From assembly GCA_033032175.1 (NCBI GenBank), contig CM065310.1, forward strand, positions 8,556,001 through 8,620,000: a stretch of 64,000 bases of DNA. Direction: 5' to 3'. Position 1 is the first letter of the stretch, and the number at the start of each line of letters is the position of its first letter. The DNA is from Saturnia japonica (Eukaryota; Arthropoda; Insecta; Lepidoptera; Saturniidae). Positions 11,785-23,140 of this stretch are shown here, piece by piece. The notes beneath the pieces were generated by a model. It was not told where the DNA came from and did not search any database. It saw only the letters and a list, made by a program, of their open reading frames with translations. The position numbers and the translations under genes are program-made.

Positions 11785-13378
11785 TTCATGTATAAAATAG
11801 TTTTATAAGAGAATAAATAATTTAAAAAAATGTTTATTTTATTTTTAATCGTTTTATATTGAGTGATAATAATGGTAAGTCAAATTTTTCTACAACCCGT
11901 AATATAAAAAGTACATAGCATTTAGATTTAGTACTTCGTTAACAATATTTACGTTTTTGTCCAAACCATAAGTTAAGCACTGTTTAATATTTTAGCGATA
12001 TAATCTTAAATGATATAGCATTGTAGTACATTGATAAAATTTATTCATTGAATACTCCTACTTAAGTAGCGTACTGGAAATAGCAAACTCCCAACGTGCA
12101 AAACTTATCACAGCCTCCAGTTTCATTTAAGTATCTAGTTACGTCGCGGCTAGCCTGAAATGCTAAAATTGAAACCTATACTTGCTAATATTTGAAAATC
12201 GAATAAAATTTGTATGTTTCATATTATATTAGCACGATTAACTACATTGTCGTATTTATATTTGGTTAAGGTTTAGTAAATAGTCGCTAAATATGTACCT
12301 ATATATAGACAGACAGTAACGCGCCCGAAGAAAAAATATTGTTAAGTAAGTAATTTCGCAGAATGTTTGTAGGCATATTAACCTAAATGAATCTATATGC
12401 GTTGTCCCATTCGATTGCAAGGGCCAATTTATTTTAAAGTCTAATCGAAGTGGAAGGAATTTAAATCTAGGGAACCCAAGATTTGATGGAAGTTTGTTAT
12501 TCATACACTACGTCAGTTTTGTATATTGCTAAGTTTAGGCTAAGATGGAATTGACATGTTCTATTTGAACAAAGATATAAAAAAATCGAATCTAAACAAG
12601 TATTGAATTTAAGTTATCTAATAAAGTAAAGAGCTATATAGGGCAAAGATCAATTTATTTGGAGATTTCTCTAGTTGGGACAGTTCTACTGGTAAATTAC
12701 TATTACTGCACATAAAGTTGTGTTGTGTTCCTGTGGCAAGTAGAGTTTCCAGAAGGCCTTGGGGAACACTTTGGAGATTCAAAACCGGCAGTGCGCTAGT
12801 TTAAAAGGTGTTTGCTGTTAAAAACTTAATTTATCGTCAGTCATTCATTGTTAATCAGACGGGCCTTATCCTTGTTTGCAATCTTAAAAGACTGGTTACA
12901 AAGAAGCATTATTAAAATTTTACCACAGTTACTAATTACACGAACAATAATTATAAACATATTTGTCTAACCTTTATAGTCTACCTCTGTAGTTCATTGC
13001 TTACTTCGTATAACCGAAACGAAATTAATTCCTGGAAGCAATCCTGAATGCTTGGTAAATAAGGAATGAGAGAGAATTTAATACGACCACTAATGGTTAA
13101 TTTCCCCCGGGTGCTTCATTTTCTCTATCAAGCCGGCCGGTGGGATGACGTTGTCGGACAACAAACTTCGTTAAAACTTTCTACAGAAGTGAAATAAGCT
13201 CAAAATCAAATTAGGACGTAGTATAAATTACATTTTTAAGCAACGCAAACAAATACTTAAATATTCTCACTTCATATACTTATGTAAGTAATCCGGTAAA
13301 AAAATAACCCCTCTGAATGGTAATCAACTAATGAGAAACTTTAGAAAGGTTTACACTTTTGAGGATGGAAGAAGATAG

Positions 13379-13534
13379 AAGCTAGACAATAAGCGTAATA
13401 AACTAAAAGCCAGACTACCTGCGGCTATATTTTGTAACTATTGTGAGGGTATTCTGACTTGCAAAAAATGTGAGCGCACGTTTCTCGTAAAAATAGGATA
13501 CATCAGCCATGTACCTGCACACGAAAGAGCGTAG
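13379..13534 (+). pseudogene. LINE C-terminal fragment, tandem copy 2
   Basis: Right-unit counterpart of 5326–5481, with the same C-x2-C-x12-H-x3-H tail and stop codon. Confidence 0.5.
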
Positions 13535-14163
13535 CTGTCAGACTGTTCCAACGGAGAGTTCAAACGGTCGCTGTAACCGAATGCGTTAGGACCAGATTAC
13601 GACGATGATGATTTAAGTAATACAGTACTAGAAATAGAAAGGTCTGCCGGTGAAATGTTAGCAAAGCGTTCACCATTTTTTAATAGCACGGTACTGAGCC
13701 TTATCGTAAGCATAGTACAATCCAAAAACAACGGCGACAATCGAGAGATTGGCAATTCATCGCTTGTCGTCTTTGCCGTGCCAGTTTGCAAGCCTCTCGG
13801 TAGCTGGATATACACTGGCTGTTTCTGAAATGCGATAAACCAAATGAGAGTCACTGTGATGGGTTTATCACCATGTGCATGGCGGTTGAGATCCAGTTGG
13901 GTACAGATCCCTAACACCCTGATTGAGTACCAGTACTCAAAACGGAGTACAAAATCCAGATATATGCCGGCTAATCACGGAATATGACACGTTTAAGCGT
14001 GACAATTATGGTGTATTACACCACTTGTATATGGTGATCAGGATCCAGTCGGATACAATTATCTTGTCCCATCACCTGGAAAGTCCATGAAGTTGTAATA
14101 ATATATATAAATTAAGTTCATACTTTTATTCAGGATTAATTAATAATCTATTCTATTCTATTC

Positions 14164-15063
14164 TATACATATAATAAAAACGTAACTGATCGATGTCTGT
14201 ACATAGAAGATATATGAGAAAAACTATTATTGGGGGTATCTATAAACGCAGGAGAACCCAAAACAATGATTGTTAGAATTTTTGTCTGTTTGTCTGTTTG
14301 CGAACTTTTGTGCGCGCTAATCTCAGAAACGGCATAACCGATTTGGAAACGGGTTTCACTAATATATTCTGGTAAGGTTCACTTAACATTTAGTATTTGT
14401 TTTACTTCAATAAGTTCATAAATAAAAAAGTTATATCGATTTAAAAAATCACGTCGAACATTTTATTGATAAAAATGCTATTAAATAGCTCTTCAGTTGA
14501 ATTCACTGAAATTTTAGCTATCTGTATATTATGGTTTGTAAAACGATGATGATCGAAACCTTTCATAAAGTTAAAAAATGAAGAGGTTAATAAAATGAAA
14601 TTCCAATATATGTTGATCTCAGATCTATGTGTTAAATCATATTAAACGGGGGTCTGCATAGGCTGGCTATTGTCAGTTGAATATAGCTGCGCCGCTGCTA
14701 GGGATGGCAATTCATTTCGAAAAAGATTGATTCAAATCGAACTCTTATGAATCGATTCCTAAAAAAAATCGATGTCTAAAAGATCGATCTCTCAAAAATT
14801 GATCTTTTTTCGATTCACTTTCGCATTTGTATGAACAATATAAAAATCCCTAAAATAGAAAATTAAAAGGGAACCACAACAGTCGATCTTTTATAATTTT
14901 TACCTTACTAAAGTATAAGTTATTATAGAAAACATAGAAAGGTATAGAGAGAGAGAATTTATTACAGGTATATAGTGAAAGAGAATTCATTTCAAAAATT
15001 AATTATTATAAACTGTTTTCGTTAATTTGGTGTTAGGTAATAATTTACTGTTAGTATTTTAAT
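14164..15063 (+). repeat. Dispersed repeat A, tandem copy 2
   Basis: Identical in sequence to 6111–7010 as far as I compared, but here followed by repeat B as in the older copy at 16116. Confidence 0.75.
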
Positions 15064-15895
15064 TGGTAAATGACACTATAGAAAATGACTGCATAATGAA
15101 TTGAATAATCCATACCTACTAATATTATTAATGCGAAAGTAATTCTTTCTGTCCCGTCTGTTGCATTTTCAAGCCTAGACCGCTAAACCAATTTTGAAGA
15201 ACTTTGGTTGAGAAAGGTCATTGTTTACTTTTGGAAATAAAATTAGAAGGGGTGAAATGAGGGGTGAAAGTTCGTATAAAAACCTAATTTTGATGAATTT
15301 TGATATAAAGATATGTAGGAATTTGGAGAAAACCTTTGGCTACCTTATGTGATGAAAATAAAACTTTAATGGGTGTTTGCGTCAGAATCCGAGAGATGGC
15401 GCAGTCTCGGTTTTTGAACAAAGCGAGTTAATGTTCTAAATAGTTTATTTTTGGTTTGCACAGTGTGCCAACAGATGTCGCTGTAGCAATTATAAACTAG
15501 CTTATAAGGTCAGAATGATATTTTGTATACATAACGCATAATTAAATAAACATGCTTTTTTATCCCCTAACAACTATTCGTTATTTTATTTGGTGCTGAA
15601 CAATGGGTGAAATAGGGGATGAAGACTTGTACGAATAACCCGTTAAACCAATTTTGATGAATAGAGATACATTGGATCTTGGAGACGGACATAGGGTACC
15701 TTATGGCACAAAGATAAAACATGAAGGGGTCAAATAGGGGATGAAAGATTGTATGAAGAACCCACTATTTCTCAATTTAGGGATATGAAAATTCATATTT
15801 ATGATTTTAGGAAGAAATAAAAGGGTTTCGCGTTTTTGAAAAATGAATCGGCAGGGTGGTACAATAAGGGATGATTTACGATACCCTACACATAG
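15064..15895 (+). repeat. Dispersed repeat B, first copy (non-satellite part)
   Basis: It starts with AATCCATACCTACTAATATT and ATGCGAAAGTAATTCTTTC, the widespread lepidopteran motif (ACTAATATTATAAATGCGAAAGT). It then has several degenerate GGTGAAATAGGGGATGAA and TTGATGAATTTTG blocks, also seen at 16958–17325 and 32095–32560. It is non-coding. Confidence 0.7.
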
Positions 15896-16108
15896 AGTGA
15901 TAAATCCATCTATGATTTTCTATTGCTTTGTCGTGTTTAGAGGTCAGCCAGTATTTATGCAATAATATAGAGGGGTGGTAGGTATCGCGACCACCATACA
16001 AATAGCGATAAACCCAACTATGAGTTTCTTTTGGTTCATCGTGTTCAGAAATCAGTCGGTGTATACAGTAATAATATAGTGAGGTGGTAGAGATCGCGAC
16101 CACCATAT
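15896..16108 (+). repeat. Minisatellite of repeat B, two units of about 110 bp
   Basis: Two consecutive units begin GTGATAAATCCATCTATGA (15897) and GCGATAAACCCAACTATGA (16007), each ending GGTGGTAG(G/A)(T/G)ATCGCGACCACCATA. A minus-strand frame across them (15876–16106) shows the same peptide twice with substitutions, as expected for translation of a satellite rather than a gene. Relatives are at 18350–18530 and 32589–32763. Confidence 0.75.
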
Positions 16109-16115
16109 CTACATC

Positions 16116-16955
16116 TATACATATAATAAAAGCGTAACTGATCGATGTCTGAATATAGAATATATATGAGAAAATAATTATTGGGGGACTTTTTCAACGC
16201 AGCAGGACCCAAAACAATGATTGTTAGAATTTTTGTGTTTGTATGTTTGCCAACTTTGGTGCGCGCTAATCTCAGAAACGGCTTAACTGATTTGAAAACG
16301 GTTTCAACTAATATATTTTTGTAAGGTTCACTTAACATTTAGTGTTGGTTTTACTTCAATAAATTCAAAAATAAAAAAGTTATATCAATTTAAAAAATCA
16401 CATCGAACATTTGTTCGATAAAAGTGCTATAAAATAGTTCTTCAGTTGTATTCGTTGAAACTTTGAAACTGGTTTGTAAAATGGTGATTATTGAAAGTTT
16501 ACATAAAGTAAAAAAATGTACAGCTTCAGAGAATTTGGAACTTTCCAATATGAGGTTGACCTTACATCTATATAATGAATCATATTAATAAGTGGTCACC
16601 CTAGGTTGGATATAAACACACAAGCAAGTCGAGTGCCGTATCGTTGCTAGGCAATTCATTGCGAAAAAGATCGATTCGAATCAAACTCTGATGTATCGAT
16701 TCACAATAAATCGAGGTATAAAAGATCGATCACTCCAAAAAATCGACCTTCTTTTATTCACTTTTCAGATTTGAGTTAACAATATAAAAATCCCTATTAT
16801 AGAAAACAAAAAGGACACCACAACAATCGATCTTTTGCTATTTTTACCATGCTAAAGTATCAGTTAAAGAGAAACAAAGAAAGGTATAGAGAGAGAGAGA
16901 ATTAATTTCAAAAATGTATTATTATAAACTGTTGTCGTTATTCTACTATTGGGTA
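16116..16955 (+). repeat. Dispersed repeat A, diverged third copy
   Basis: Clearly related to 6111–7010 along most of its length (TATACATATAATAAAAGCG, ATTATTGGGGGAC, AAAAGATCGATTCGAATC, GAAAGGTATAGAGAGAGAG) but with many substitutions and indels. It directly follows the minisatellite of the first B copy and leads into a second B copy. Confidence 0.7.
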
Positions 16956-18530
16956 ATTTACTGACACCATAGAGAACGACAGCATAATGAAATGAATAAT
17001 CCATACTAATATTATAAATGCGAAAGTAACTTTGTCGGTCCTGTCTGTTGCATTTTACGCCCTGAAATAGACGATGAAGGTTTGTACGAAGAACGCATCT
17101 AAACAAATTTGATGAATTTTGGTATAGAGATAAATTGGACCTTGAAGAAAACATTGGCTTACCTTATGTCGTGAAAATAAAACTTTAAGAGGTGAAATAG
17201 GGGATGAAAGATTGTATGAAGAACCCACTATTTCTAAATTTAGGGTTATGAAAATTCATATTTATGCTATTAGGAAGAAATAACAGTGTTTTGTGTTTTA
17301 AAAAATAAGGGTGATTTACAATACACGTAGACTGCACTCCTTGATACTAAGCAAAATGTTCCTGAGACATAAGCTTACATTATACAAAACATATGTCCGT
17401 CCTATCATGACATATAAGCTGCGCTACATTCGCACATACGTAAAAGATCAACTTTAACAAATTCCAATTCCTCCAAACCCGATTCTTACGTAAAATTAAC
17501 AAAGCCCCTTGGTACGTTGGTCGAATCGTATATTAAATATCTTACGCGATCGTACTTCGACACTGCTTCGAATCACGTGAATCCGTTGGTCAAAGCTGCC
17601 GCGACTTAAACCCCAAAACCAAACATCCCACGCAAACAACTCCGATCGCGAATATCTTCACCGAGCCCGTTTATAAGATCGAGGAAATAAACAAATACTA
17701 CTCCACCATACTCCGAACAAAGCGTGCTCGCGCCCACGCCCGCGAAACCACCGTTCCCTCCGCAGGGGACGGGCTGCTAATTTCGCTCCCGCAAACCCGT
17801 CATGTCCTCCCTCTCTTACGGCAACTCAAGCCTAGATCCGTTCCCTCGGTGTAGAACCCTTGAGTCATGCAGCCGCTCGCGTGATACAGGTGACACTGCA
17901 CTTGCAATCACGTAGCTACCCACACACATCATTACACACAATATGTACATACATACGTGCACACCACATAAGTACATAGATTCTGTAAGGGACCTTTTTT
18001 TCTTTTTTTACGATAGTTACTTTCGATCATGTTTCCAGAATACTAAATACATATACACATGTTCATTCCTTTCTCCCATGAGGCAGGGACATGTTATATG
18101 TATGCGTTAGTGTAGCTCGAATTTTCTACAGATAGGGAATTAGTCAGTTCGCGACCTTTTCACAATCGCGGTAATAGCCCAAGCCGACGTCCGGCCACTT
18201 TGGCATCTTTGTGCGCATGTTGCTCACGCTTTCGCGGCTGAATGCCTTAAGCGTTCGCCCCCAAGCCTGGTGAAGCTGTCAAAGCCATAAGTGGCTCTAT
18301 TTCTTTAGGGCCCCTTAGGCTAACAGTATATTCAGTGAGAAAGAAAAAACCATCTATAATTTTCTTTAGGTTTATCGTGTTCAGAGATTAGTCAGTGTAT
18401 ATACAGTAATATAGCGGGGTGGTAGGGATCGCGACCATCATACACATAGTGTTAAACACGTATGATTTTCTTTTGGTTTGTCGTGTTCCGAGGTCAGTCC
18501 GTGTATAGATACTATTAATAATTTAGTAAA
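16956..18530 (+). repeat. Dispersed repeat B, second copy, interrupted by a LINE
   Basis: 16956–17325 matches 15064–15880 (CATACTAATATTATAAATGC, GGTGAAATAGGGGATGAAAG, ATTTAGGGTTATGAAAATTC). The match stops within the ATTTACAATACAC phrase, a LINE takes over at about 17326, and the minisatellite phrase CCATCTATAATTTTCTTTAG resumes at 18350, running to about 18530. The B copy was therefore split by an insertion. Confidence 0.65.
17326..18349 (+). pseudogene. 5'-truncated Jockey-like LINE, 3' end
   Basis: The left edge opens directly in a polymerase-like frame, RRLHSLILSKMFLRHKLTLY then KTYVRPIMTY, matching the Jockey-clade pattern (LRxKxxLYKTxxRPxMTY). The frame then breaks with several stops but keeps later Jockey-like content. 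The 3' untranslated part (VRDLFFFF region, CGGTAATAGCCCAAGCCGAC, GGCCCCTTAGGCTAACAGT) is shared with 30830–31368 and 23057–23140. It ends in GAAAGAAAAAA. It is dead, and inserted into repeat B. Confidence 0.7.
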
Positions 18531-18627
18531 GCGGACGAGTTTTTTTTATCTGTTTGTTTAAACATGGTAATCTCTGGACAACTGGTAGCGGTCGGATTCG
18601 AAAAATTATTTTTGTATATGATAGCCA

Positions 18628-19147
18628 GATTCACGAACAATAGTATAGGCTATCTGGAACTAAGCTATACCTCTCAGCTAGCCTTAAATATTGATTTTTG
18701 TTTAATTAAGTCGAAGTGAAAGTCTTCCCGAACTACTTTATCCGCATGCGCTGGCGTAATGGTTAGTGATACGTAAATATAATATTCTACAAAAATATTG
18801 TTCTTTAGTATATCTAAAAAAGTCTCCGATAACATTTCTTAATAGCATAAGCCACAATAAGGTACTTTGCGAGTTTTTATGTTGAAGATTAAAAATTGAT
18901 TTTGAGCTTTATTTTTAGGCTTATTATATTAATCCTTACGAACAAAGTTATTTCATCATAAAAACAATTTATTTTTTTCTTTTTATAGTATGTAATTAGG
19001 ACACATAGTTCAGGAGAAAATGAAAAATTAAAATAATTTTTACTTGCGGGAAGTGATATCAATTATGATAGACTACACGGGTGCGTCGCGTTGGCGGCGC
19101 GGTATTTGTTGGATAAAAACTCTGGTGAAACCGAGGGGCACAGCTAG
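18628..19147 (+). mobile_element. Helitron-like non-autonomous element, diverged third copy
   Basis: It aligns to 3222–3731 from ATAGTATAGGCTATCTGGAA through GTCGAAGTGAAAGTC and TGATAGACTACACGGGTG, and ends GGGGCACAGCTAG followed by T. Divergence from the tandem copies is substantial, so this is an old family member. Confidence 0.55.
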
Positions 19148-20339
19148 TGGTAAATAAGATTTTAGATTATCAAAATGATTCTGAAGCCGATCAGATTAAA
19201 TCTACGTAAAAGGTTTCAAAGTCTATTTATACTTAAAACAATTAATTCAGCTTAAGTTCCTACCCGCATCTATTATTGATTTTAACCTCTGGCAACTCTG
19301 AGATAACGAACAAAAGGAAAACGTTACTCTGAAGCGGCTTCGTCTAAATTTATTACCGGTTTTAACCACGAAACAAAACAGGAGAAAACAATAATGTGTT
19401 GTTTTGAAATACGAGCAACGGGAAACTGCCTTTCCTTCTAATATAATGGCACGATTTTTCACTGTTACGAAACCCGATGAAACGTTAAAGCTATTATAAA
19501 TCGAAAGCGGATTCGATTCGATTGTTTTCTTTTATATTTATAACAGTGTCTTAGAATTTGAAAAGAAACATCAAAACATTGTCGTAAGATAGATGAAGAA
19601 TCTTGCTTATGTTAGGATAATTTATCGTACCATGTATAATAGTGATAAATTATTCTTACTTCCGTGTATTTATCGTTTTATCGTAAAATAATTTTCCTTT
19701 ACCTGACCGTAATTACATAATTAGGTATCTACTATAACGTTTGCTCTCAATTGCGAAAAGTATAGGATGATAAATATAATATTATTACATATTCATGTAC
19801 CAAAAATTGTCTTATATCCATCTAGAACTAGATAATGATATTAAATTTCCTTTTACTAAGGATTTTCCATATTTTGTTTCACACTGAGTTTTTTAATTTT
19901 CATAGTCTTACATACAAAATGTAACGGTTTTATATTTTAATCGCATTTTCCGATGTGTTAATAATATTATAAATTAGTAAGTCATATTAAACAATCTTAC
20001 ATAATAATTTGGATTAATTTAGAATTTATCTGTTTACCACAAATAAAAATCGAAAATTGATGAAATCAGAACTATCATACATATTCGTATAAAATAGCCT
20101 TTGCAATTATAACAATAATGTTATTTTAAGAGACTACTCAACCCTTGCTATAAATTTCTGCATTAGAGTTGACATACTTTTAATGCCAAAGTCATAAATA
20201 TTTGAACGCCATTGGATATGATAAATTAACTTTTAAACATTTTGAATAATTCTTTGGTGCGCTATAGATGACAAAATTGCGTTATTATTTTACTAACTGT
20301 GGAATGTGGAGCATTTAGGCTAAAAGTAATATTTTAATA
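19148..20339. other. AT-rich intergenic sequence
   Basis: Nothing recognisable. A 71-residue minus frame at 19247–19462 has no family features and no splice context that I can support. Confidence 0.5.
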
Positions 20340-20445
20340 CCATACCACTAAACCATTGGATGGACAGCGCGGTCACGAACGTTGTGACGATCTTTGGAGG
20401 AGGCCATGTGCAGCATGGACTTCTTTCGGATAATACGATGATGAT
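20340..20445 (+). pseudogene. RTE-like LINE extreme C-terminus and tail
   Basis: It carries TGGATGGACAGCGCGGTC and GTTGTGACGATCTTTGGAGG and ends in an ATACGATGATGATC tract. RTE-type LINEs in moths often end with a WRxxVxxA-like motif and a GATGAT microsatellite, which this resembles. Only the tail survives. Confidence 0.4.
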
Positions 20446-20587
20446 CATAAATTATAAAATTTATTTAGGGTTTGCTGTGATTGCTGTGATGAACCGGGCG
20501 ATCGTAATCATGACCTAGTGATGTTGCTATTGACTGGATGATTTTAAAAGGTGGCTGACGACTGGGTCAAGGGAATTCTAACTCCGA

Positions 20588-20815
20588 TTGTCGGGCTGTT
20601 CTCATCACTATAGATATTCCTCTGGCACTTGGAGTATCAGAAAGAATGCTGAGATTGAGGAGTTGGTGACCGAGTCCAACATCATCGGCGAAACAATATG
20701 TCATAGACATCGCTGGGTCGGCCATCTACGGAAAGAGGGGGAGGATCGAGCTATCATAAGAGCATACTTGGGACGACTAAATGGTTGTTATCCAGTTTCA
20801 AGCCGACAATTGGCA
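20588..20815 (+). pseudogene. RTE-like LINE ORF2 fragment
   Basis: The frame reads RNAEIEELVTESNIIGETIC followed by HRHRWVGHLRKEGEDRAI and AYLGRLNGCYPV. This fits the pattern after the polymerase domain in RTE-type LINEs (LRWxGHVxRMxEDRxxxRAYxGRxxGxRPxGRP). There is a stop at 20816. The upstream polymerase domain is missing. The segment lies to the right of the tail fragment at 20340–20445 in the same orientation, so the two are separate insertions. Confidence 0.6.
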
Positions 20816-20954
20816 TAAAACTGCGCAGAAGCGTGCGCAGAGCGTGTGTGCTCACCCTTTTTGTTTCACTTAGCCAAAATTGTTGGTTCGATTATTACAG
20901 TTTATAACCAACATCAAAAAAGAGTAGGTGCTAAATTTGAACGTTTATATATTT

Positions 20955-21140
20955 TTTTAAGGATGTTCAGCCATAACTTCTTTGTTTATGAACCGATTTA
21001 GATGATTCTTTATTTATTGGATTGGGAATACCTCAAGTATGGTCACATTTTACTTTCATTGCTATAAGAATTTCTACTAGGAAACTTCTCAAAATCATTG
21101 AATTTGATTCTTTTTTGTTATAAAATTATCATGTATAAAT
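20955..21140 (+). repeat. Dispersed repeat C, copy 1
   Basis: It shares ATGAACCGATTTAGATGATT, ACTTCTCAAAATCATTGAA and TTGATTCTTTTTTGTTA with 31420–31590 in the same order and orientation. Non-coding. Confidence 0.5.
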
Positions 21141-21670
21141 GTTTAGTTATCATCCGTATATATATTTTTACTGATTTTTATAAGTTAAATTTTACATAGC
21201 AGTTGAAATTTAAACAAAGATTCATAGGCAACAGCTATAATATTACTTTATTTATAGTCAAAAATGTTCTTACTATATAAGGAATTAACGGCATAAGTTC
21301 GTATCATTATGTAAAATAACGAGCGGATCGGCTCAAGGGACTCGGGTATGACCCGGATACGTCCCAGTGGTAATGGGACTTGCAGATACTTCGCTAAACA
21401 CTAGAAATAATAACAGAAGGTTCACGGAGGTTAGTCCTGCTTTTTTAAATCAATCTATGGTAGGACACCACAGTTGTGTCCTACTTGTTCGTGACTACCA
21501 TACAGCAGGTATAACCCCCTATAGTGGCACGTTTCGGCGTGTCACGGTTTGGGAAAAGCCGGTGTGTATCCAGTAATCAAACGGTGTTGCGACCACCATG
21601 CAAATGATAATAATTCCGACACAGTTTCCGTTTGTCGCGTATCAGCCAGTATATATTCAGTTGCAGAGTG

Positions 21671-21885
21671 GCCTGCATACATACATACAAAAATCACGCT
21701 TATTTAGGCATAGACCACGTCCTTCCACCTGCTGCGATCCTGGCATATATCTTTCGCTTCTTCAACGTTCATTAATCTTTTCATGCATGTTCATCGGTTT
21801 AGCGTACTCTTGACCTGACCTATCGTCAGAACGTCCCCAATTTGATCGATGAATGTGCGTCTAGGCCTTCCTCTTCCAACGTTTC
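21671..21885 (-). pseudogene. RTE-like LINE ORF2 C-terminal fragment
   Basis: On the minus strand it reads GRGRPRRTFIDQIGDVLT, then GQVKSTLNR, MKRLMNVEEAKDICQDRSRW and KDVVYA. This is the standard tail of moth RTE/CR1-like elements (arginine-rich GRPRRTFxDQ, then MKRLMxVEEAxxxCxDRxxW). It has an in-frame stop and no upstream domain. The plus-strand frames over it are shadows. Confidence 0.6.
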
Positions 21886-22060
21886 CTTTCACACTTGCAG
21901 TGGCTTGCAGGTTGCCATGATAGCGACAACCTGTAATGGATTGCAGATCTATCAGTGGTCCTCACTATTTTTGGATTGTATAGTACTTACCATCAGGCGA
22001 AGGTTCGTTACTTTGTCATACAATAAGTTCAGTAATAAACAAACAAAAAACTTATTGTAA

Positions 22061-23056
22061 AGGTATGAGGCTTCTGAATCATTCTAATTTGTGGCGAATG
22101 GAGACCGATTAGCTTCACTAACGCTACTCGCCTAACGATGTTACTTAGTTTTGGAGTGATGCTGATATTAAAATTGGATATTTTAGGTAAATAGAGGATG
22201 GGTTTCATGTTAAAGTTGACCTAGTTTAAAGTTTTTGAAATTATTAAAAAGTCTCAGTAAATACTTTATAGTGATTTTGTTATTTAAGTTTCTCGAGATA
22301 ACTATAAATGAAATACGGTTGAAGAACAAAAATATTTATAATTGTTTTAATCTTCACACTCAATCCTATGTAGAAACAAAATTGATTAGTAACTATTAAA
22401 TTAGACAATTTAAATAAGAAATATATTTGTACTACACATATCTCGTACCCGATTTAATGATGACCGTCTTAAAGCAGATATAGCAAAAAGAAATCTATTT
22501 AGATTTTTCTTCTGTATGAAATCGGCCTGGTATAATGAACTTTGACATACATTATTCTCGACACGAAAAAAGATTACACAAAGTTTCCGTAATTATAAGG
22601 AATTTATAAAGAGCGAGTGAATGCATGATCCCAGAAAAGCGTGATAATTTTATATGCAGTAGTGGAATTGTCTGGCTTGACCAATCCGTAAGTGAAAGCT
22701 TATTCATACACAATTGAAAAAAAAATCATCAATAATAAAAAACAAGGTTTTATTAATTATTTCCGCAATTTCTAAAGATTGTAACGTGCAAAAAATGTAT
22801 TTAGTTTAATTTCTCCTTTTTTATTTGCGCTATAAGCGTTTAAAATTATGGAGATATTGAATAAAAGCTTGTTTTAAAATTATTTATCATTATTATTTAT
22901 TCTTTTTTCTCAGCAAATCCTTTTGTGTGATACCCATATCTTGGAGTGCATAAAAATAACTGGCCTACGATCTTTAGAAGTCTGCCTTATTGGATTTAGA
23001 ATTACGTCATTTAGTTAACCGTGCATTATCATTCAAACTAAACGTGTATGCAGAAT
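22061..23056. other. AT-rich intergenic sequence
   Basis: No reading frame, repeat end or RNA motif that I can support. Confidence 0.5.
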
Positions 23057-23140
23057 TTCTTCAAGCCCGGTGATACCGTCAAAACCTTCTGCGGTTTTAG
23101 GGCCCTTACAACTAACAGTGTAGACCCATCGAAAAAAAAA
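23057..23140 (+). repeat. 3' end fragment of the Jockey-like LINE
   Basis: It matches the 3' end at 31290–31360 and 18265–18349 (TTCAAGCCCGGTGATACC, TTTTAGGGCCCTTACAACTA, ACAGTGTAG) and ends in a run of A. This is a strongly 5'-truncated insertion in the same orientation as the other two. The stem AAAACC/GGTTTT replaces AAAGCC/GGCTTT seen in the 31-kb copy. Confidence 0.65.

Larger units (their letters stand above)
8055..15063. repeat. Right copy of the 8-kb tandem duplication
   Basis: Same sequence as 1–7010, shifted by 8053. Internal repeats fall at 8735–8973 and 10607–10868 (SINEs), 11275–11784 (Helitron-like), 13379–13534 (LINE tail) and 14164–15063 (repeat A). After 15063 the sequence runs on into repeat B, and the diverged third A copy at 16116 is also followed by B. 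The A–B join here is therefore the old arrangement, while the join at 7010/7011 is new. The duplicated unit is most simply 7011–15063. No gene is recognised in it. Confidence 0.95.

Noticed and set aside
15876..16338. Minus-strand ORFs with internal peptide repeats
   Set aside because: They are translations of the minisatellite unit, which recurs with frame-neutral indels elsewhere.
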